Of a DNA stretch of 49,247 nt, positions 1-8,429 are shown piece after piece. Made by a program: the position numbers and the translations under genes. How positions within the stretch are numbered: position 1 is the first letter of the stretch; each line of letters opens with the position of its first letter. The DNA is from Pleomorphochaeta sp. (GTDB lineage: Bacteria > Spirochaetota > Spirochaetia > Sphaerochaetales > Sphaerochaetaceae). Below the pieces are notes generated by a model, which was not told where the DNA came from, ran no database searches, and saw nothing but the letters and a program-made list of their open reading frames with translations. The stretch covers positions 1-49,247 of the forward strand of contig JAQQAS010000046.1 in NCBI GenBank assembly GCA_028532815.1, written 5' to 3'.

Positions 1-2
1 CT

Positions 3-47
3 TGGAATCTTGAATCAAAAACAATTGATAAACTTTGGTACAGATAA
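3..47 (+). CDS. possible 3' end of an upstream gene
   Basis: One frame entering from the left edge reads WNLESKTIDKLWYR and stops with TAA at 45-47. A second frame is open to a TAA at 52-54 and looks less protein-like. A 13-bp hairpin 25 nt further on would suit the end of a transcript. Product unknown; the call is weak because only 15 codons are visible. Confidence 0.25.
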   Translation, partial: WNLESKTIDKLWYR

Positions 48-71
48 AAAATAATCATTAGCATAATTGTA

Positions 72-108
72 TTAATTAACTCTTTTTATTTAAAGAAGAG
101 TTAATTAA
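72..108. terminator. 13-bp hairpin, probable terminator of the upstream gene
   Basis: TTAATTAACTCTT at 72-84 is perfectly complementary to AAGAGTTAATTAA at 96-108 with an 11-nt loop. The stem is AT-rich and no clean T-tract follows, so it may be a weak or bidirectional terminator separating an off-window gene from the ATPase at 226. Confidence 0.45.
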
Positions 109-225
109 ATGTGTCAATAATGTTGATGGTGTGAAACTTACAATATTATAAAATTTTTCTTGAATTTTACAATTTTGATGCTAATAATAGCAATATATCC
201 GCATAAATTATTATTGGAGGATAGT

Positions 226-1551
226 ATGTTATTAGAATTTAAAACAAGTAATTTTAAATCGTTTAAGGATGAAATTGTTTTTTCACTTATTCCTGCTGCT
301 AAACAAAAAGGCTTAGATTACAGTATTATTAATAAACAAATAGGTAATAAGAATTATAAAGCTGTTTGTTCTTCTGTTATTTATGGACCAAATGCCGCAG
401 GTAAAACAAATATTATAAGTGCGATAGATACTTTTAAACAAATTGTATTAAGAGGTCATATTAATAATAGTGAAGAAACTCAATCTCCTAATTTTGCAGC
501 ATACTCACTAGAACTAATTGCAAACAATGCATTAGTTGAAGCACTACCAGTCTGTTTCTATATTAAATTTATTGAAGAGGAATTGTTATTTGAATATTCA
601 ATAAAATTAGATTTAGGAAAGTTTTTAGAAATCGATTATAAAAGAAAGATTGTTGAAGAAGAGTTAAGTATAAACTCTAAAAAAGTTTTTTTTAGGACAG
701 ATACTTCACTTGAGGTGTTTAAAACTAAAGAATTAAAAGAAATATTAAGAGATGATGTAGTTATTCAATTTGATAATCTAAAAGCTATTGCTTTAAGTAA
801 TATTCATGATAATGAATTGTTTTTGCTAAATGGATTTAAAAATATTTATAGTTCTAAAATTGTATCTATTTTAACAAATTGGTTTGAAAAAAAGTTAAAT
901 ACTTATTGTCGAGCAGATTTATTAAACTTTACTAAAAGCATCGATGATAATAAAGAAAACTCAGTCTATATTGAAAAGACTATTGATGAGGCTGCTAAAA
1001 CATTTGGAATAAATTCAAATGACTTGGGATATGTTAAGGATGAAGAAAGTAGCAAATCCAGATTAGTTTCAGTATTTAATGAATCAAAAACGGCTATTCC
1101 TGCTAAGGTCTTTGAATCTTATGGAACTGTTAGGTTTGTAAATATATTTCCAATTATACTTAAAATTTTAGTTAATGGAGGTGTTTTAATAGTTGATGAA
1201 TTTGATGCTTCCATTCATCCAAATGCATTGATGAATATCGTTAATATCTTCCACAATGATGAAATAAATATTCATCATGCTCAACTAATATTTAACACAC
1301 ATAATCCTATTTTTTTAAACAGTTCATTATTTAGAAGAGATGAAATTAAGTTTGTTGAAAGAGATGATCAAACTCATCTAAGTTATCATTATTCTTTATC
1401 CGATTTTCCAACTGCAACTTCCAAAAATGGCCCAGGGGTTAGAAAGGGAGAAGATTACTTAAATAATTATTTTATAGATAAATATGGTGCTATTAAAGAT
1501 GTAGATTTTTCTCAAATTATTACTCGAATTGTAAAGGCAAAAAAAGGATAG
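226..1551 (+). CDS. AAA15-family ATP-binding protein (RloA-like)
   Basis: ABC/SMC-like AAA ATPase of the COG1106 type, 441 aa. Seen: N-terminal LLEFKTSNFKSFKD start strand, Walker A GPNAAGKTN at about residues 52-60, Walker B VLIVDEFDASIHP in the C-terminal third, and an H-loop NTHNPIFL after it. I place the start at ATG 226, not the open stretch from 160, because GGAGG at 216-220 is correctly spaced and residue 1 then aligns with the family's usual LxxFxxxNFKSF. Proteins of this family normally act with a downstream RloB or Toprim-like partner in anti-phage or abortive modules. Here the next frame, 5 nt away, is a broken RloB-like gene, so the ATPase may be an orphan. Role in defence is inferred from family and context. 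Confidence 0.88.
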   Translation: MLLEFKTSNFKSFKDEIVFSLIPAAKQKGLDYSIINKQIGNKNYKAVCSSVIYGPNAAGKTNIISAIDTFKQIVLRGHINNSEETQSPNFAAYSLELIANNALVEALPVCFYIKFIEEELLFEYSIKLDLGKFLEIDYKRKIVEEELSINSKKVFFRTDTSLEVFKTKELKEILRDDVVIQFDNLKAIALSNIHDNELFLLNGFKNIYSSKIVSILTNWFEKKLNTYCRADLLNFTKSIDDNKENSVYIEKTIDEAAKTFGINSNDLGYVKDEESSKSRLVSVFNESKTAIPAKVFESYGTVRFVNIFPIILKILVNGGVLIVDEFDASIHPNALMNIVNIFHNDEINIHHAQLIFNTHNPIFLNSSLFRRDEIKFVERDDQTHLSYHYSLSDFPTATSKNGPGVRKGEDYLNNYFIDKYGAIKDVDFSQIITRIVKAKKG

Positions 1552-1556
1552 ATGAG

Positions 1557-1706
1557 ATGATAAAGACTAATAAAACTTATTATTTTTCAGTAGAATGAGA
1601 AACTGAAGTTTGGCCTTTTGATTGGTTAGAAAGAGAGATAAATAAAGTTGAACATAGGATTTTTAATGATAACCTTTCTTTTAAGAATTCTAAAAAGTAT
1701 TACTAG
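1557..1706 (+). pseudogene. RloB-like partner gene, broken by an in-frame TGA
   Basis: Beginning with ATG 1557, the frame reads MIKTNKTYYFSVE, then TGA (1596-1598), then ETEVWPFDWLEREINK and stops at TAG 1704-1706. With the TGA read as Gly the string FSVEGETE...FDWLEREIN resembles the N-terminus of RloB-like proteins that accompany AAA15 ATPases; EGETE carries the predicted first acidic Toprim-like residue. That match is from memory of the family. Only about 50 codons remain of an expected roughly 200, and the 246 nt up to 1952 hold no further recognisable coding, so this is a decayed remnant. It starts 5 nt after the ATPase stop, as expected for a two-gene operon. Confidence 0.6.
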
Positions 1707-1952
1707 AATGGAAAAAAGATTATATACAAAAAAGCATTATTTAATACCCTATGTAAGGATCAAAAATTAAATTAATCCGGTATAGTTTTCTACCTTTTTT
1801 TGGTTGTTTTTGAATTTTAAATTGAATTTTTACCAAGTAAGTATGAAATATCAATTGATTGGATTGTGGCTATACTTTTAAATTATTTTTGAACTTTTAA
1901 TACATTTTTAATATATATTTAGGATTGATGTATGTGATATGGGAAGAAAAAA

Positions 1953-2555
1953 TTAAGAATTGTAAGTATTACAGTATTCATTATAGGTTGAGGGTAGTAT
2001 GTTTCTTCTGCAATATTTTTTATACAAGGACCGTCTAGTTTTTCTTGTCTTTTTTGAATCTTCACAATTAAGTGTTATTTCTGCAATTACAAGAAGAGCT
2101 TCAAGTCCTATTATTTTAATAGAATTAAATGTGTTCAGTTCTTTACAAACGATGATTGCATCTTTATCATTCGTTGAGAAGTAAGGAATGTTAAATAACT
2201 TTGCATATGCTAAAGAATGTATTTCCCCTTTATTTTTCCTTCTTGAAAATGATTTTAAAAGTTCATGATTTTCTAATTCACTTAGAAGTTCATCATATTT
2301 AAGATTCCTTGTTGGTGTTTTGAGAATTTTAGCTTTACCAAGTTTTATTTTATTATCTATATATTCCTTAGAGTTAAAATCTAATTCATTATTATAAACA
2401 TATTCATGAATAAAAATTGTATCAAAATATTAAAAACAAGGATCCAACAGTGAGCTTTGGATAGTTCTAAAATTATAATTTTGGAGAGTAATATCAACCA
2501 TAAAAATACATGCATCAAAGATTATTTTTTCAGATTTACTAGGTAATTTATTCAC
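1953..2555 (-). pseudogene. PIN-like nuclease gene of an HTH-M78-PIN unit, in-frame TAA
   Basis: Start GTG at 2555, just inside the end of the peptidase gene. The frame reads IIFDACIFM..LLDPCF, meets TAA at 2430-2432, then continues without any frame change (YFDTIFIHEYVY, NSKEYIDNK, KGEIHSLAYAKLFNI, STNDKDAII) to TAA 1953-1955; about 200 codons. The spaced acidic residues (FDA, IHE, GE, ND) follow a PIN-type layout. It aligns along its length with the gene at 5847-6512 (LDPxF..IHExVY..NSKxYID..GExxSLA). Final gene of a three-gene minus-strand operon; probably a toxin or effector, inactivated by one nonsense change unless read through. Function is inferred. Confidence 0.72.
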
Positions 2556-2556
2556 A

Positions 2557-3447
2557 TCATGGCCTTCTTAAGTTAGTAAATATTTCATCTTCATCAGTAT
2601 CTTCGTCAATATATTGTGAATTTTTTTGTTCAATAACACTATTTATAAAAGGTTCGTTTAAATCTAGGTCATTTGCCATTTCAATAAAATCTGATTCAGT
2701 TATTTTCCCTTCTAAAAAAAGTGTTTGTAATAATTTAATATTATCATTTACTATATAATTATTGTCACAACTTAATAGTTCTGAAAATGGATCTTTTTCT
2801 TTTAAGAAATTTGTAATGTTCTGTATTTGATTATCAAAAAAGTTTGTTTCTATTTTAGTGTCATAGAGTTTTTCATCTTGTATTCTAAAATGGCATACGT
2901 CTAAAGGGATACAATATCTGGAGGACAATTCTAAAATTAAGTATAAATAGTTTAATTCATTTATCTTATCATTTTTTATTTTAATGTTTTCAATTGCGTT
3001 GCTAATTGCTTCAGTAGGTAGTAGAAATTCTGCAGCAAATCTATTTGCTTTTATCTCCCTTAAGTTGGTTGAATGAAAATCGCAAGGGATTCCATCTATT
3101 CCATTGGGAATATCTTTTTTAAAATGAAAGTATTCATGAGCAAGAGAAAAAATCTGATGTATAAGAGGTTTATTTTTATTGATTAAAATCCACGTGTATA
3201 CACTATCGGGATACTTATAAATCATTGCATCAATATTTTTTGATGTATTTTTAAAATCGTAATGAATAATTTTTAAATTCTCTTTTGAATTCATAAGAGA
3301 AAAAATGTCACGTCCAATAGGTGCTATTCCGTAAGAGGCCCTCTCTTCTTTTGCTAGTTTTTTTATTGTGGCTTTTTCTTGTTCACTTAACCTTAATTTC
3401 TCGAACTCAAAATTTGGAGTCATATTTATTAAAAATTTACTTCTCAT
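2557..3447 (-). CDS. ImmA/IrrE-type (M78) metallopeptidase
   Basis: 296 aa zinc peptidase of the ImmA/IrrE group. Seen: HEYFH, an HExxH zinc motif, in SLAHEYFHFKK at about residue 104, and a downstream third-ligand Glu in the helix EIKANRFAAEFLLP. The C-terminal half is acidic, with no recognised domain. Known members cleave a cognate XRE-type repressor to induce an operon. Its start overlaps the end of the HTH gene at 3437-3790 by 11 nt and its stop touches the PIN-like pseudogene, so the three are translationally coupled. Likely partner or substrate is the adjacent HTH protein. An internal Met (MTPNFEF) is a possible alternative start. Confidence 0.85.
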   Translation of the reverse strand: MRSKFLINMTPNFEFEKLRLSEQEKATIKKLAKEERASYGIAPIGRDIFSLMNSKENLKIIHYDFKNTSKNIDAMIYKYPDSVYTWILINKNKPLIHQIFSLAHEYFHFKKDIPNGIDGIPCDFHSTNLREIKANRFAAEFLLPTEAISNAIENIKIKNDKINELNYLYLILELSSRYCIPLDVCHFRIQDEKLYDTKIETNFFDNQIQNITNFLKEKDPFSELLSCDNNYIVNDNIKLLQTLFLEGKITESDFIEMANDLDLNEPFINSVIEQKNSQYIDEDTDEDEIFTNLRRP

Positions 3448-3790
3448 AATATCTTTTCTTTAGTACTAATAAATATTCTTGAGTTGCAATGTTTCTGCAT
3501 AACTTCTCTATATCTTCAGTAGTTACACCTTTTGAATTTCCTCTTAGAAAAGCAAAAGGTGTTTTGTCAGTATCCATTTTCCAATATTTATTTTTATTAA
3601 ATCTAGCCATTTTACAAAAATTATTAAATATTACTTCGCTTGGATAAATTTTTCCAGATTCAATTTTTGATACAATAGTATGAGTATTAAGTCCTAGGCG
3701 CTTAGCAAAATTTGCTTGAGTCAAATTATTTTCCAACCTATATTTTTTAAAATCTGTGGAAAAACGCTCCTTATCAAATCTTTCGCTCAT
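3437..3790 (-). CDS. XRE-family HTH regulator
   Basis: 117 aa DNA-binding protein. The HTH spans about residues 11-60 (YRLENNLTQANFAKRLGLN then TIVSKIESGKIYPS), a standard XRE/Cro fold; the C-terminal half (KYWKMDTDKTPFAFLRG) has no motif I know. ATG 3790 has GAAGAGG upstream. It leads the minus-strand HTH-M78-PIN operon and probably represses it, with the overlapping ImmA/IrrE-like peptidase relieving repression by cleavage, as in the ICEBs1 ImmR/ImmA pair. That mechanism is inferred by analogy. Confidence 0.87.
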   Translation of the reverse strand: MSERFDKERFSTDFKKYRLENNLTQANFAKRLGLNTHTIVSKIESGKIYPSEVIFNNFCKMARFNKNKYWKMDTDKTPFAFLRGNSKGVTTEDIEKLCRNIATQEYLLVLKKRYYEK

Positions 3791-3868
3791 ATAATAGCCT
3801 CTTCTTTATTATAAAAAAATGTGATTAAAAAATAACATATTCATAGTTTTTTCTAATATTTGTGACTT

Positions 3869-3897
3869 ATTATAGTGTTAATAGATTTAATTGTCTA
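3869..3897 (-). promoter_or_regulatory. promoter of the minus-strand HTH-M78-PIN unit
   Basis: On the minus strand TAGACA (3897-3892) is followed after exactly 17 nt by a perfect TATAAT (3874-3869), about 80 nt before the HTH gene start. Confidence 0.55.
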
Positions 3898-4052
3898 CTT
3901 TAGATAATAGGAATATTGTAAATTTTAGTTTGAATTTGTAGTTATGGTAAGTTAGTTTTTTAAAAGTTAATTTTTTTTTTATCAGTAACTCTTTATTAGC
4001 ATCTATCAGCTTTTCTATCTTTAAATAATTCTAATGTGATGGCATTTCTTCC

Positions 4053-4136
4053 CTAGAATCTTATTTTATCTAAATATTTTCTAACTGTTTTGTAAGAGAA
4101 TCCTGTTTCTTCAATTGTTTCGTAATACTCTTCCAT
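4053..4136 (-). pseudogene. transposase scrap, possibly IS21 IstA-like
   Basis: A 27-codon stretch from ATG 4136 to TAG 4055-4053 contains an HTH-like string (EETGFSYKTVRKYLDKI) resembling the N-terminal HTH of IS21 IstA-type transposases. The same frame carries on past the stop for about 18 codons. Two near-identical direct repeats lie upstream of it at 4313-4372, where the multiple terminal repeats of an IS21-type element would be. Family assignment is tentative. Confidence 0.35.
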
Positions 4137-4312
4137 TGATTTGCTAAATCTCTTATTTTATATATATATGGGACATTGTAAGTATCTTCTATTCACTATT
4201 CTATTTTTGTGAATTTTATCAGAGGTTAAAGCTCAAAAAAAATTGTTTGAAAGTTTCCTTGATATTTTATTAGACTTGTCAGGCTTATTGATGGGAAGTT
4301 ACTTGCAAAGCA

Positions 4313-4372
4313 ATTGGACGGTCAGAGTATCATATAAATTTCAAATCGATTGGACTTTCAGAGTATCATATA
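4313..4372. repeat. pair of 24-nt direct repeats (possible IS end)
   Basis: Copies at 4313-4336 and 4349-4372 differ at two positions; both share the core TCAGAGTATCATATA and begin ATTGGAC. The repeat period is 36 nt. They lie within the 848-nt gap between the two HTH genes. The rest of that gap (about 3900-4570) shows only the scrap at 4053-4136 and two promoters. Confidence 0.6.
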
Positions 4373-4571
4373 CAATTATTATGGAGATTGCAATTTAATT
4401 AGTAAGATTGTTTAATTGGTGATTGACTAAAGAGAACCTTAAATTATTTATTGCGCGGCTTTTAAAAGTAGAATTTGTTTAAGGTTGATTAATTTATATA
4501 CTCAAATTTGCTTAGAAATTAGCAACAAAAAAATAATTTATGTTATTTTAAATTACAGTCCTTGGTATATC

Positions 4572-4603
4572 TTGACAAAATATGTTACTAAAATTAGCAT
4601 ATT
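4572..4603 (+). promoter_or_regulatory. promoter with overlapping inverted-repeat operator
   Basis: TTGACA at 4572-4577 and TAGCAT at 4595-4600 are separated by 17 nt. An imperfect palindrome with arms AATATG (4579-4584) and CATATT (4598-4603) fills the spacer and the -10 box. This position fits autorepression by the HTH protein starting at 4639. Confidence 0.55.
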
Positions 4604-4638
4604 AATGTATTGAGGAGTATTTTAATAAGGGGTAAGTT

Positions 4639-5001
4639 ATGGAAATTATTTCAACAAAGCGGTTGGCTGAGTTAGTTGTCGGACGAAGAAGAGAGAAAAA
4701 AATAAGCCAACAAGATCTCTCTGATCAGACATCAATAAATAGAATTATGATTAGTAGAATTGAAAATGATACTTATGTTCCTTCTCTTAAACAATTAGAG
4801 TCTTTATCAAATGTCCTTGATTTTGATATTATAGAATTATTTGAAAAGAGAAATATAAATAATTCTTTTGTCGCTTTAAAAAGTGAAGCCTTAAATGAAA
4901 GAGAAACAGAAGGTGTAGATAAACTAATATCTATGATGTTAACGCTTAGACAACAAATTCAAATAAGGAAATCTTTTGAAAATGGTAAAACTAAAAATTA
5001 A
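4639..5001 (+). CDS. XRE-family HTH regulator
   Basis: 120 aa. HTH at about residues 8-64 (LVVGRRREKKISQQDLSDQT, then MISRIENDTYVPSLKQLESL), a classical XRE domain; the C-terminal 45 residues are a charged, probably helical extension. A GGGG-rich RBS lies just upstream of ATG 4639. It is the first gene of the plus-strand HTH-M78-PIN unit and overlaps the peptidase gene. The palindrome over its own promoter suggests it is an autorepressor. It is not closely similar to the HTH at 3437-3790, though the gene order is the same. Confidence 0.88.
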   Translation: MEIISTKRLAELVVGRRREKKISQQDLSDQTSINRIMISRIENDTYVPSLKQLESLSNVLDFDIIELFEKRNINNSFVALKSEALNERETEGVDKLISMMLTLRQQIQIRKSFENGKTKN

Positions 5002-5857
5002 TGACGCTCAAAAGTTTGAAATTAGCAAAATAGCTGAAGAAGAAAAAAGAAAACTAGGTTTTGTGGGATCAGCACCAATCGCAAATGATCTAGTAAATTT
5101 GCTTGAACAACTTCATATTATATTATTAGAGATTCCTATAACTAGTGAAAAAGACACGCCTTCTTTTTCTGCTGCTATTGTTTATATTGAAAACCAAGAT
5201 TTAACATTTGTCGGGATAAATACAGCCGATTATTATGATAAACAATTATTTGCACTAGCACATGAATTGTACCATTTTTTTGTAAAGACTGGGTATCACT
5301 TAAGTAGAATAAATGATGGTCAAAATGATTTATTAGAAATGAAGGCTAATTATTTTGCTTCTGAATTTATCTTACCAAAGGAAGAATTACAAAAGATTGT
5401 ATTTGAAGAGTTTAAAACAAACTCATTGAAGAAAATAGATTTACAAAAAATTATCAGATTTATATCTAGAATTTATTGTAAATGGTGGCTTCCATATAAT
5501 TACATAGTTGAAAAATTATTTGAAATTGGTGCTATTGGAAAAGATCAAAAAGAAGAATTATTAAAACAAGATGTTAGAGACACTAATTCTACTTTTGCTA
5601 GAATTTGTAAGACTATTAATCCAGATGTTTATAAATTGCTAAATAATAAAACACATAGAATTAGTACTTCTCCTGAGATAATAGAAATAATAATAAAAAA
5701 TTTCGAAGATGATTTAATAAGTGAAGATGATTTTGAAAAGATTCTAAAAATGTTTAATATGAGTCCAAGTGATTTTGGCTATGATATTGAGATTGATAAA
5801 AATAGCTTAGATGAATTAGATGATTTTTTTTCTGAGGATTTAGAGGATGAAAATTAA
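4976..5857 (+). CDS. ImmA/IrrE-type (M78) metallopeptidase
   Basis: 293 aa. Zinc motif HELYH (HExxH) in ALAHELYHFF at about residue 90, with the third ligand Glu in LLEMKANYFASEFILP. Two starts are possible: TTG 4976, with AAGGA 6 nt upstream, or ATG 4982, with that RBS 12 nt away; I keep TTG for spacing. It overlaps the HTH gene by 26 nt and the PIN-like gene by 11 nt, so translation of the three is coupled. Presumed role is cleavage of the HTH repressor, as in ImmA/ImmR systems. The C-terminal 130 residues (acidic, ending DDFFSEDLEDEN) parallel the acidic tail of its counterpart at 2557-3447. Confidence 0.86.
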   Translation: MKMVKLKINDAQKFEISKIAEEEKRKLGFVGSAPIANDLVNLLEQLHIILLEIPITSEKDTPSFSAAIVYIENQDLTFVGINTADYYDKQLFALAHELYHFFVKTGYHLSRINDGQNDLLEMKANYFASEFILPKEELQKIVFEEFKTNSLKKIDLQKIIRFISRIYCKWWLPYNYIVEKLFEIGAIGKDQKEELLKQDVRDTNSTFARICKTINPDVYKLLNNKTHRISTSPEIIEIIIKNFEDDLISEDDFEKILKMFNMSPSDFGYDIEIDKNSLDELDDFFSEDLEDEN

Positions 5858-6512
5858 TCTAGTATTTAATCCTGCTTTGGAAAGTTTGTTTAAAGCTCCT
5901 TCTCAACTAATCACTTTTGATGCCAATCTATTGATAAGTCCAACTAGATTTGGTAAATCTATTAATTTTGAAAAATATAAAACAAATTGGCTCGATCCAA
6001 TTTTTGATTTATTCCCTAATATTTCAATCCATGAAGCTGTCTATGAGGAATTGGTTGATATTAACTCAAAAAAATACATCGATAGCAAATCTAGTCTTAG
6101 AATTCATAAAGATAGTTCTTTAACTCCGTAGGAAAAAATCTTGAGAAATACAATTGAAAGTAAAATAGCTAAACATACTAAATATTTGATTGAAGAAGAT
6201 AATAAAGATGATCGAGGGGAAGTTAAATCGTTAGCATTTTTAGCTGTAAAAAATCTTATTTATTTTGCTTCTCATGATATAAACGCAATTAATTTAATAG
6301 AAAATGCAGAAAAATGGGAAACTGGCTTAGATAATATTAGTTCATTACGATTGTTTGAATTAATATATTATCTCTATAAAAAATCAGATGTAGAAAGAAA
6401 AAATCTTAAAATGCTATATAAGTTTTATTATTATTTAACAAAATATGAACAATCAATTAATATAGGGTGGGGTGATTTCATTAAAGAAATGGATAAAATC
6501 TATACTAATTAG
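5847..6512 (+). pseudogene. PIN-like nuclease gene, split by an in-frame TAG
   Basis: From ATG 5847 the frame runs 94 codons, meets TAG at 6129-6131, then stays open in the same frame to 6512; 221 codons in all. Before the stop: LITFDANLLIS (Asp25), FPNISIHEAVYEELV. After it: DRGEVKSLAFLAVKN and ASHDINAINL. These acidic positions follow the PIN-fold order and match the minus-strand copy at 1953-2555. No frameshift is needed, only loss of one sense codon. The first half could still be made as a 94-aa fragment, and a second start (TTG 6141) could make the rest. Third gene of its unit and presumed effector. Confidence 0.75.
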
Positions 6513-6866
6513 CACGATAATTTTGAATTTGATATAAAAATAAATTAAAGTATTTTAGGCTTGATGTTTTGACTTATATTATATGTTTAAAAAGTATTAT
6601 TTTGATTTTAGTCTGATATTAATAAAATCCTATTACAATCTATACTTTTGAGTATTAAAAGTTGTAGCATTGATGTTTTATTTCCTTTTGAAGTAATTAT
6701 TCAGAAAATTCTAATTGCTTTATCAAATTTTTATGTATTGATTAATAAGGTTGTAGATGTTATTGTGTTTGATACAAAGCAAAAATACAAAAATTACACT
6801 TCTAAAAAACTTTAACCAATAGTTTTCCTTTTTTTGAAATAAAAAATAATAAAAAGGAAGCATATT
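6513..6866. other. 354-nt intergenic region
   Basis: AT-rich and without a convincing ORF, hairpin or promoter. It separates the toxin-antitoxin-like island from the sugar cluster and must contain the promoter of the amidohydrolase gene, whose RBS AAGGAAG lies at the right edge. Confidence 0.5.
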
Positions 6867-8414
6867 ATGAATAAAGCTCAAATAATATTAAAATCTAAAT
6901 GTATTTTTACATCTCTAAACGAAAATCCAATAAATGGATATATTGCAATTTGTGGCAATAAAATTATAAAAGTTTCAAGTGGACATATCGATTCTCAATT
7001 AATTGATGAAAATACAGTAGTCTATAATTTAGGAAATAAAACTATATCTCCAGGATTTGCTGATTCACATGTCTTTTTTTCAGGTTGGATGCTTAGATAT
7101 ATTGGATTCGATTTATCAAGTGCAAAGAATACTCAAGAAATGATTGATGAAATAAAACAATATAGTAAAACACTAAATCCTAAAAAAACAATATTCGCAC
7201 ATGGGTATTGTTTTGAACTTAACATAGCTGAGCTTCAAATTTTAAACGAATTATATGTTGAAAGCCCAATTGTTCTTTTTTCTCAAGATGGTGAATCTTT
7301 TTGGATAAATGAAGCTTCTCGAAATCATTATGGTTTTGATTTAGATGCAGATTGTAACGAAGTGTTTTGGAAATTAATAGAAGAAGTTTTAGATGATCAT
7401 GATTTCTCTAAAAAGTTATACAAAGACTATGTATCTTTGTTAAATTCCCGCGGCGTAACTATGGTTAAAGAAATTGGATATGATACTTTTAGTACTTTCA
7501 CGCAAGTGCTAGAAGAATTAGAAGATAATAGTGAATTAACTTTAAGAGTAAATTTTATGAGTCAACCTGTTAAAGAAGGTGCAAACTTTGAATATGGACG
7601 GTTAATGAGAGATAAATTTAGAGGGGATTTTGTTCGTTTTTCAGGCTTCAATCGTATGACTGATGGCTCTATTAGCCAAATGGATGGTTTTTTAAAAGAA
7701 CCATATAACAACACAGATATTTATTGCAATTTGGACATTGATTGGGAAAGGATTGAATCTGAAGTACTTGAAGCTGATGCAAATGATTTTAGATTTTCTT
7801 TAAATGCTCAAGGTAACGCTGCAGTAGCAAAAGTTATAAATATATTCTCAAAATGTAAAAAAGATATAAATAATCATTTGGTTAACAGACATGCAATTAC
7901 AGAAGCAGAATATGCAGATGTTGTAGATATCGAAAAAATGGGGAAATTAGGTCTTATTTGTGAATTCTATCCACAAATTCAAGCAATATCTGATTATGAT
8001 AGTAAAGTTAATATGATAAAAGATAAAATAGGCTTAAAACGAGGTAAGAACTACTGGAATAGAAGGAAAATGTTAGATTTTGGAGTTTATACATGTTGTG
8101 GGACTGATTTGCCCCTTGTCATAGATGACATTCCTAAATCATTTTTCCATACAGTTACCGGTAAATTTTCCAAAAATACTAGAGCATTTAATGCAGAAAA
8201 TACGTTAAGCGTTGAAGAAATATTAAAAGCATGGACAATCGGTGGAGCGTATGATATGTACAGAGAAGCAGAATTAGGAACAATAGAAGTTGGTAAACTT
8301 GCAGATATAGCTGTATTTGATAAAAATATTTTTGAAACAGATATTGATGATATGGATACGGTAAAAATATGCTTTACAATTGTTGATGGAAAAATTGTAT
8401 ATAATAATTTATAG
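6867..8414 (+). CDS. YtcJ-like amidohydrolase-fold protein, metal ligands altered
   Basis: 515 aa, built like Amidohydro_3/YtcJ proteins: N-terminal beta-sandwich, then KTISPGFADSHVFF, a TIM barrel, and C-terminal GKLADIAVFDKNIFE with IVDGKIVY. The usual HxH after PGFxDSH is H68-V-F70 here, so the second metal His is Phe. The later His of the normal HAIGDxAV segment is replaced (SLNAQGNAAV, Asn313). Asp414 in CGTDLPL appears kept. It may therefore have an unusual metal site or no hydrolase activity. It is convergent with the GntR genes and may belong to the same regulon, acting on N-acyl or Amadori-type substrates; the substrate is not predictable from sequence. Confidence 0.8.
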   Translation: MNKAQIILKSKCIFTSLNENPINGYIAICGNKIIKVSSGHIDSQLIDENTVVYNLGNKTISPGFADSHVFFSGWMLRYIGFDLSSAKNTQEMIDEIKQYSKTLNPKKTIFAHGYCFELNIAELQILNELYVESPIVLFSQDGESFWINEASRNHYGFDLDADCNEVFWKLIEEVLDDHDFSKKLYKDYVSLLNSRGVTMVKEIGYDTFSTFTQVLEELEDNSELTLRVNFMSQPVKEGANFEYGRLMRDKFRGDFVRFSGFNRMTDGSISQMDGFLKEPYNNTDIYCNLDIDWERIESEVLEADANDFRFSLNAQGNAAVAKVINIFSKCKKDINNHLVNRHAITEAEYADVVDIEKMGKLGLICEFYPQIQAISDYDSKVNMIKDKIGLKRGKNYWNRRKMLDFGVYTCCGTDLPLVIDDIPKSFFHTVTGKFSKNTRAFNAENTLSVEEILKAWTIGGAYDMYREAELGTIEVGKLADIAVFDKNIFETDIDDMDTVKICFTIVDGKIVYNNL

Positions 8415-8429
8415 GATGTAGTAAAAATA

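Noticed and set aside
1999-2184. 61-codon plus-strand frame
   Set aside because: It is the antisense of the PIN-like pseudogene, whose own frame shows clear homology to 5847-6512.
1557-6131. Stop-codon reassignment or selenocysteine as an explanation for the in-frame stops
   Set aside because: The interrupting codons are TGA, TAA and TAG, and intact genes in the same window end with each of them; no SECIS-like hairpin was seen after the TGA.
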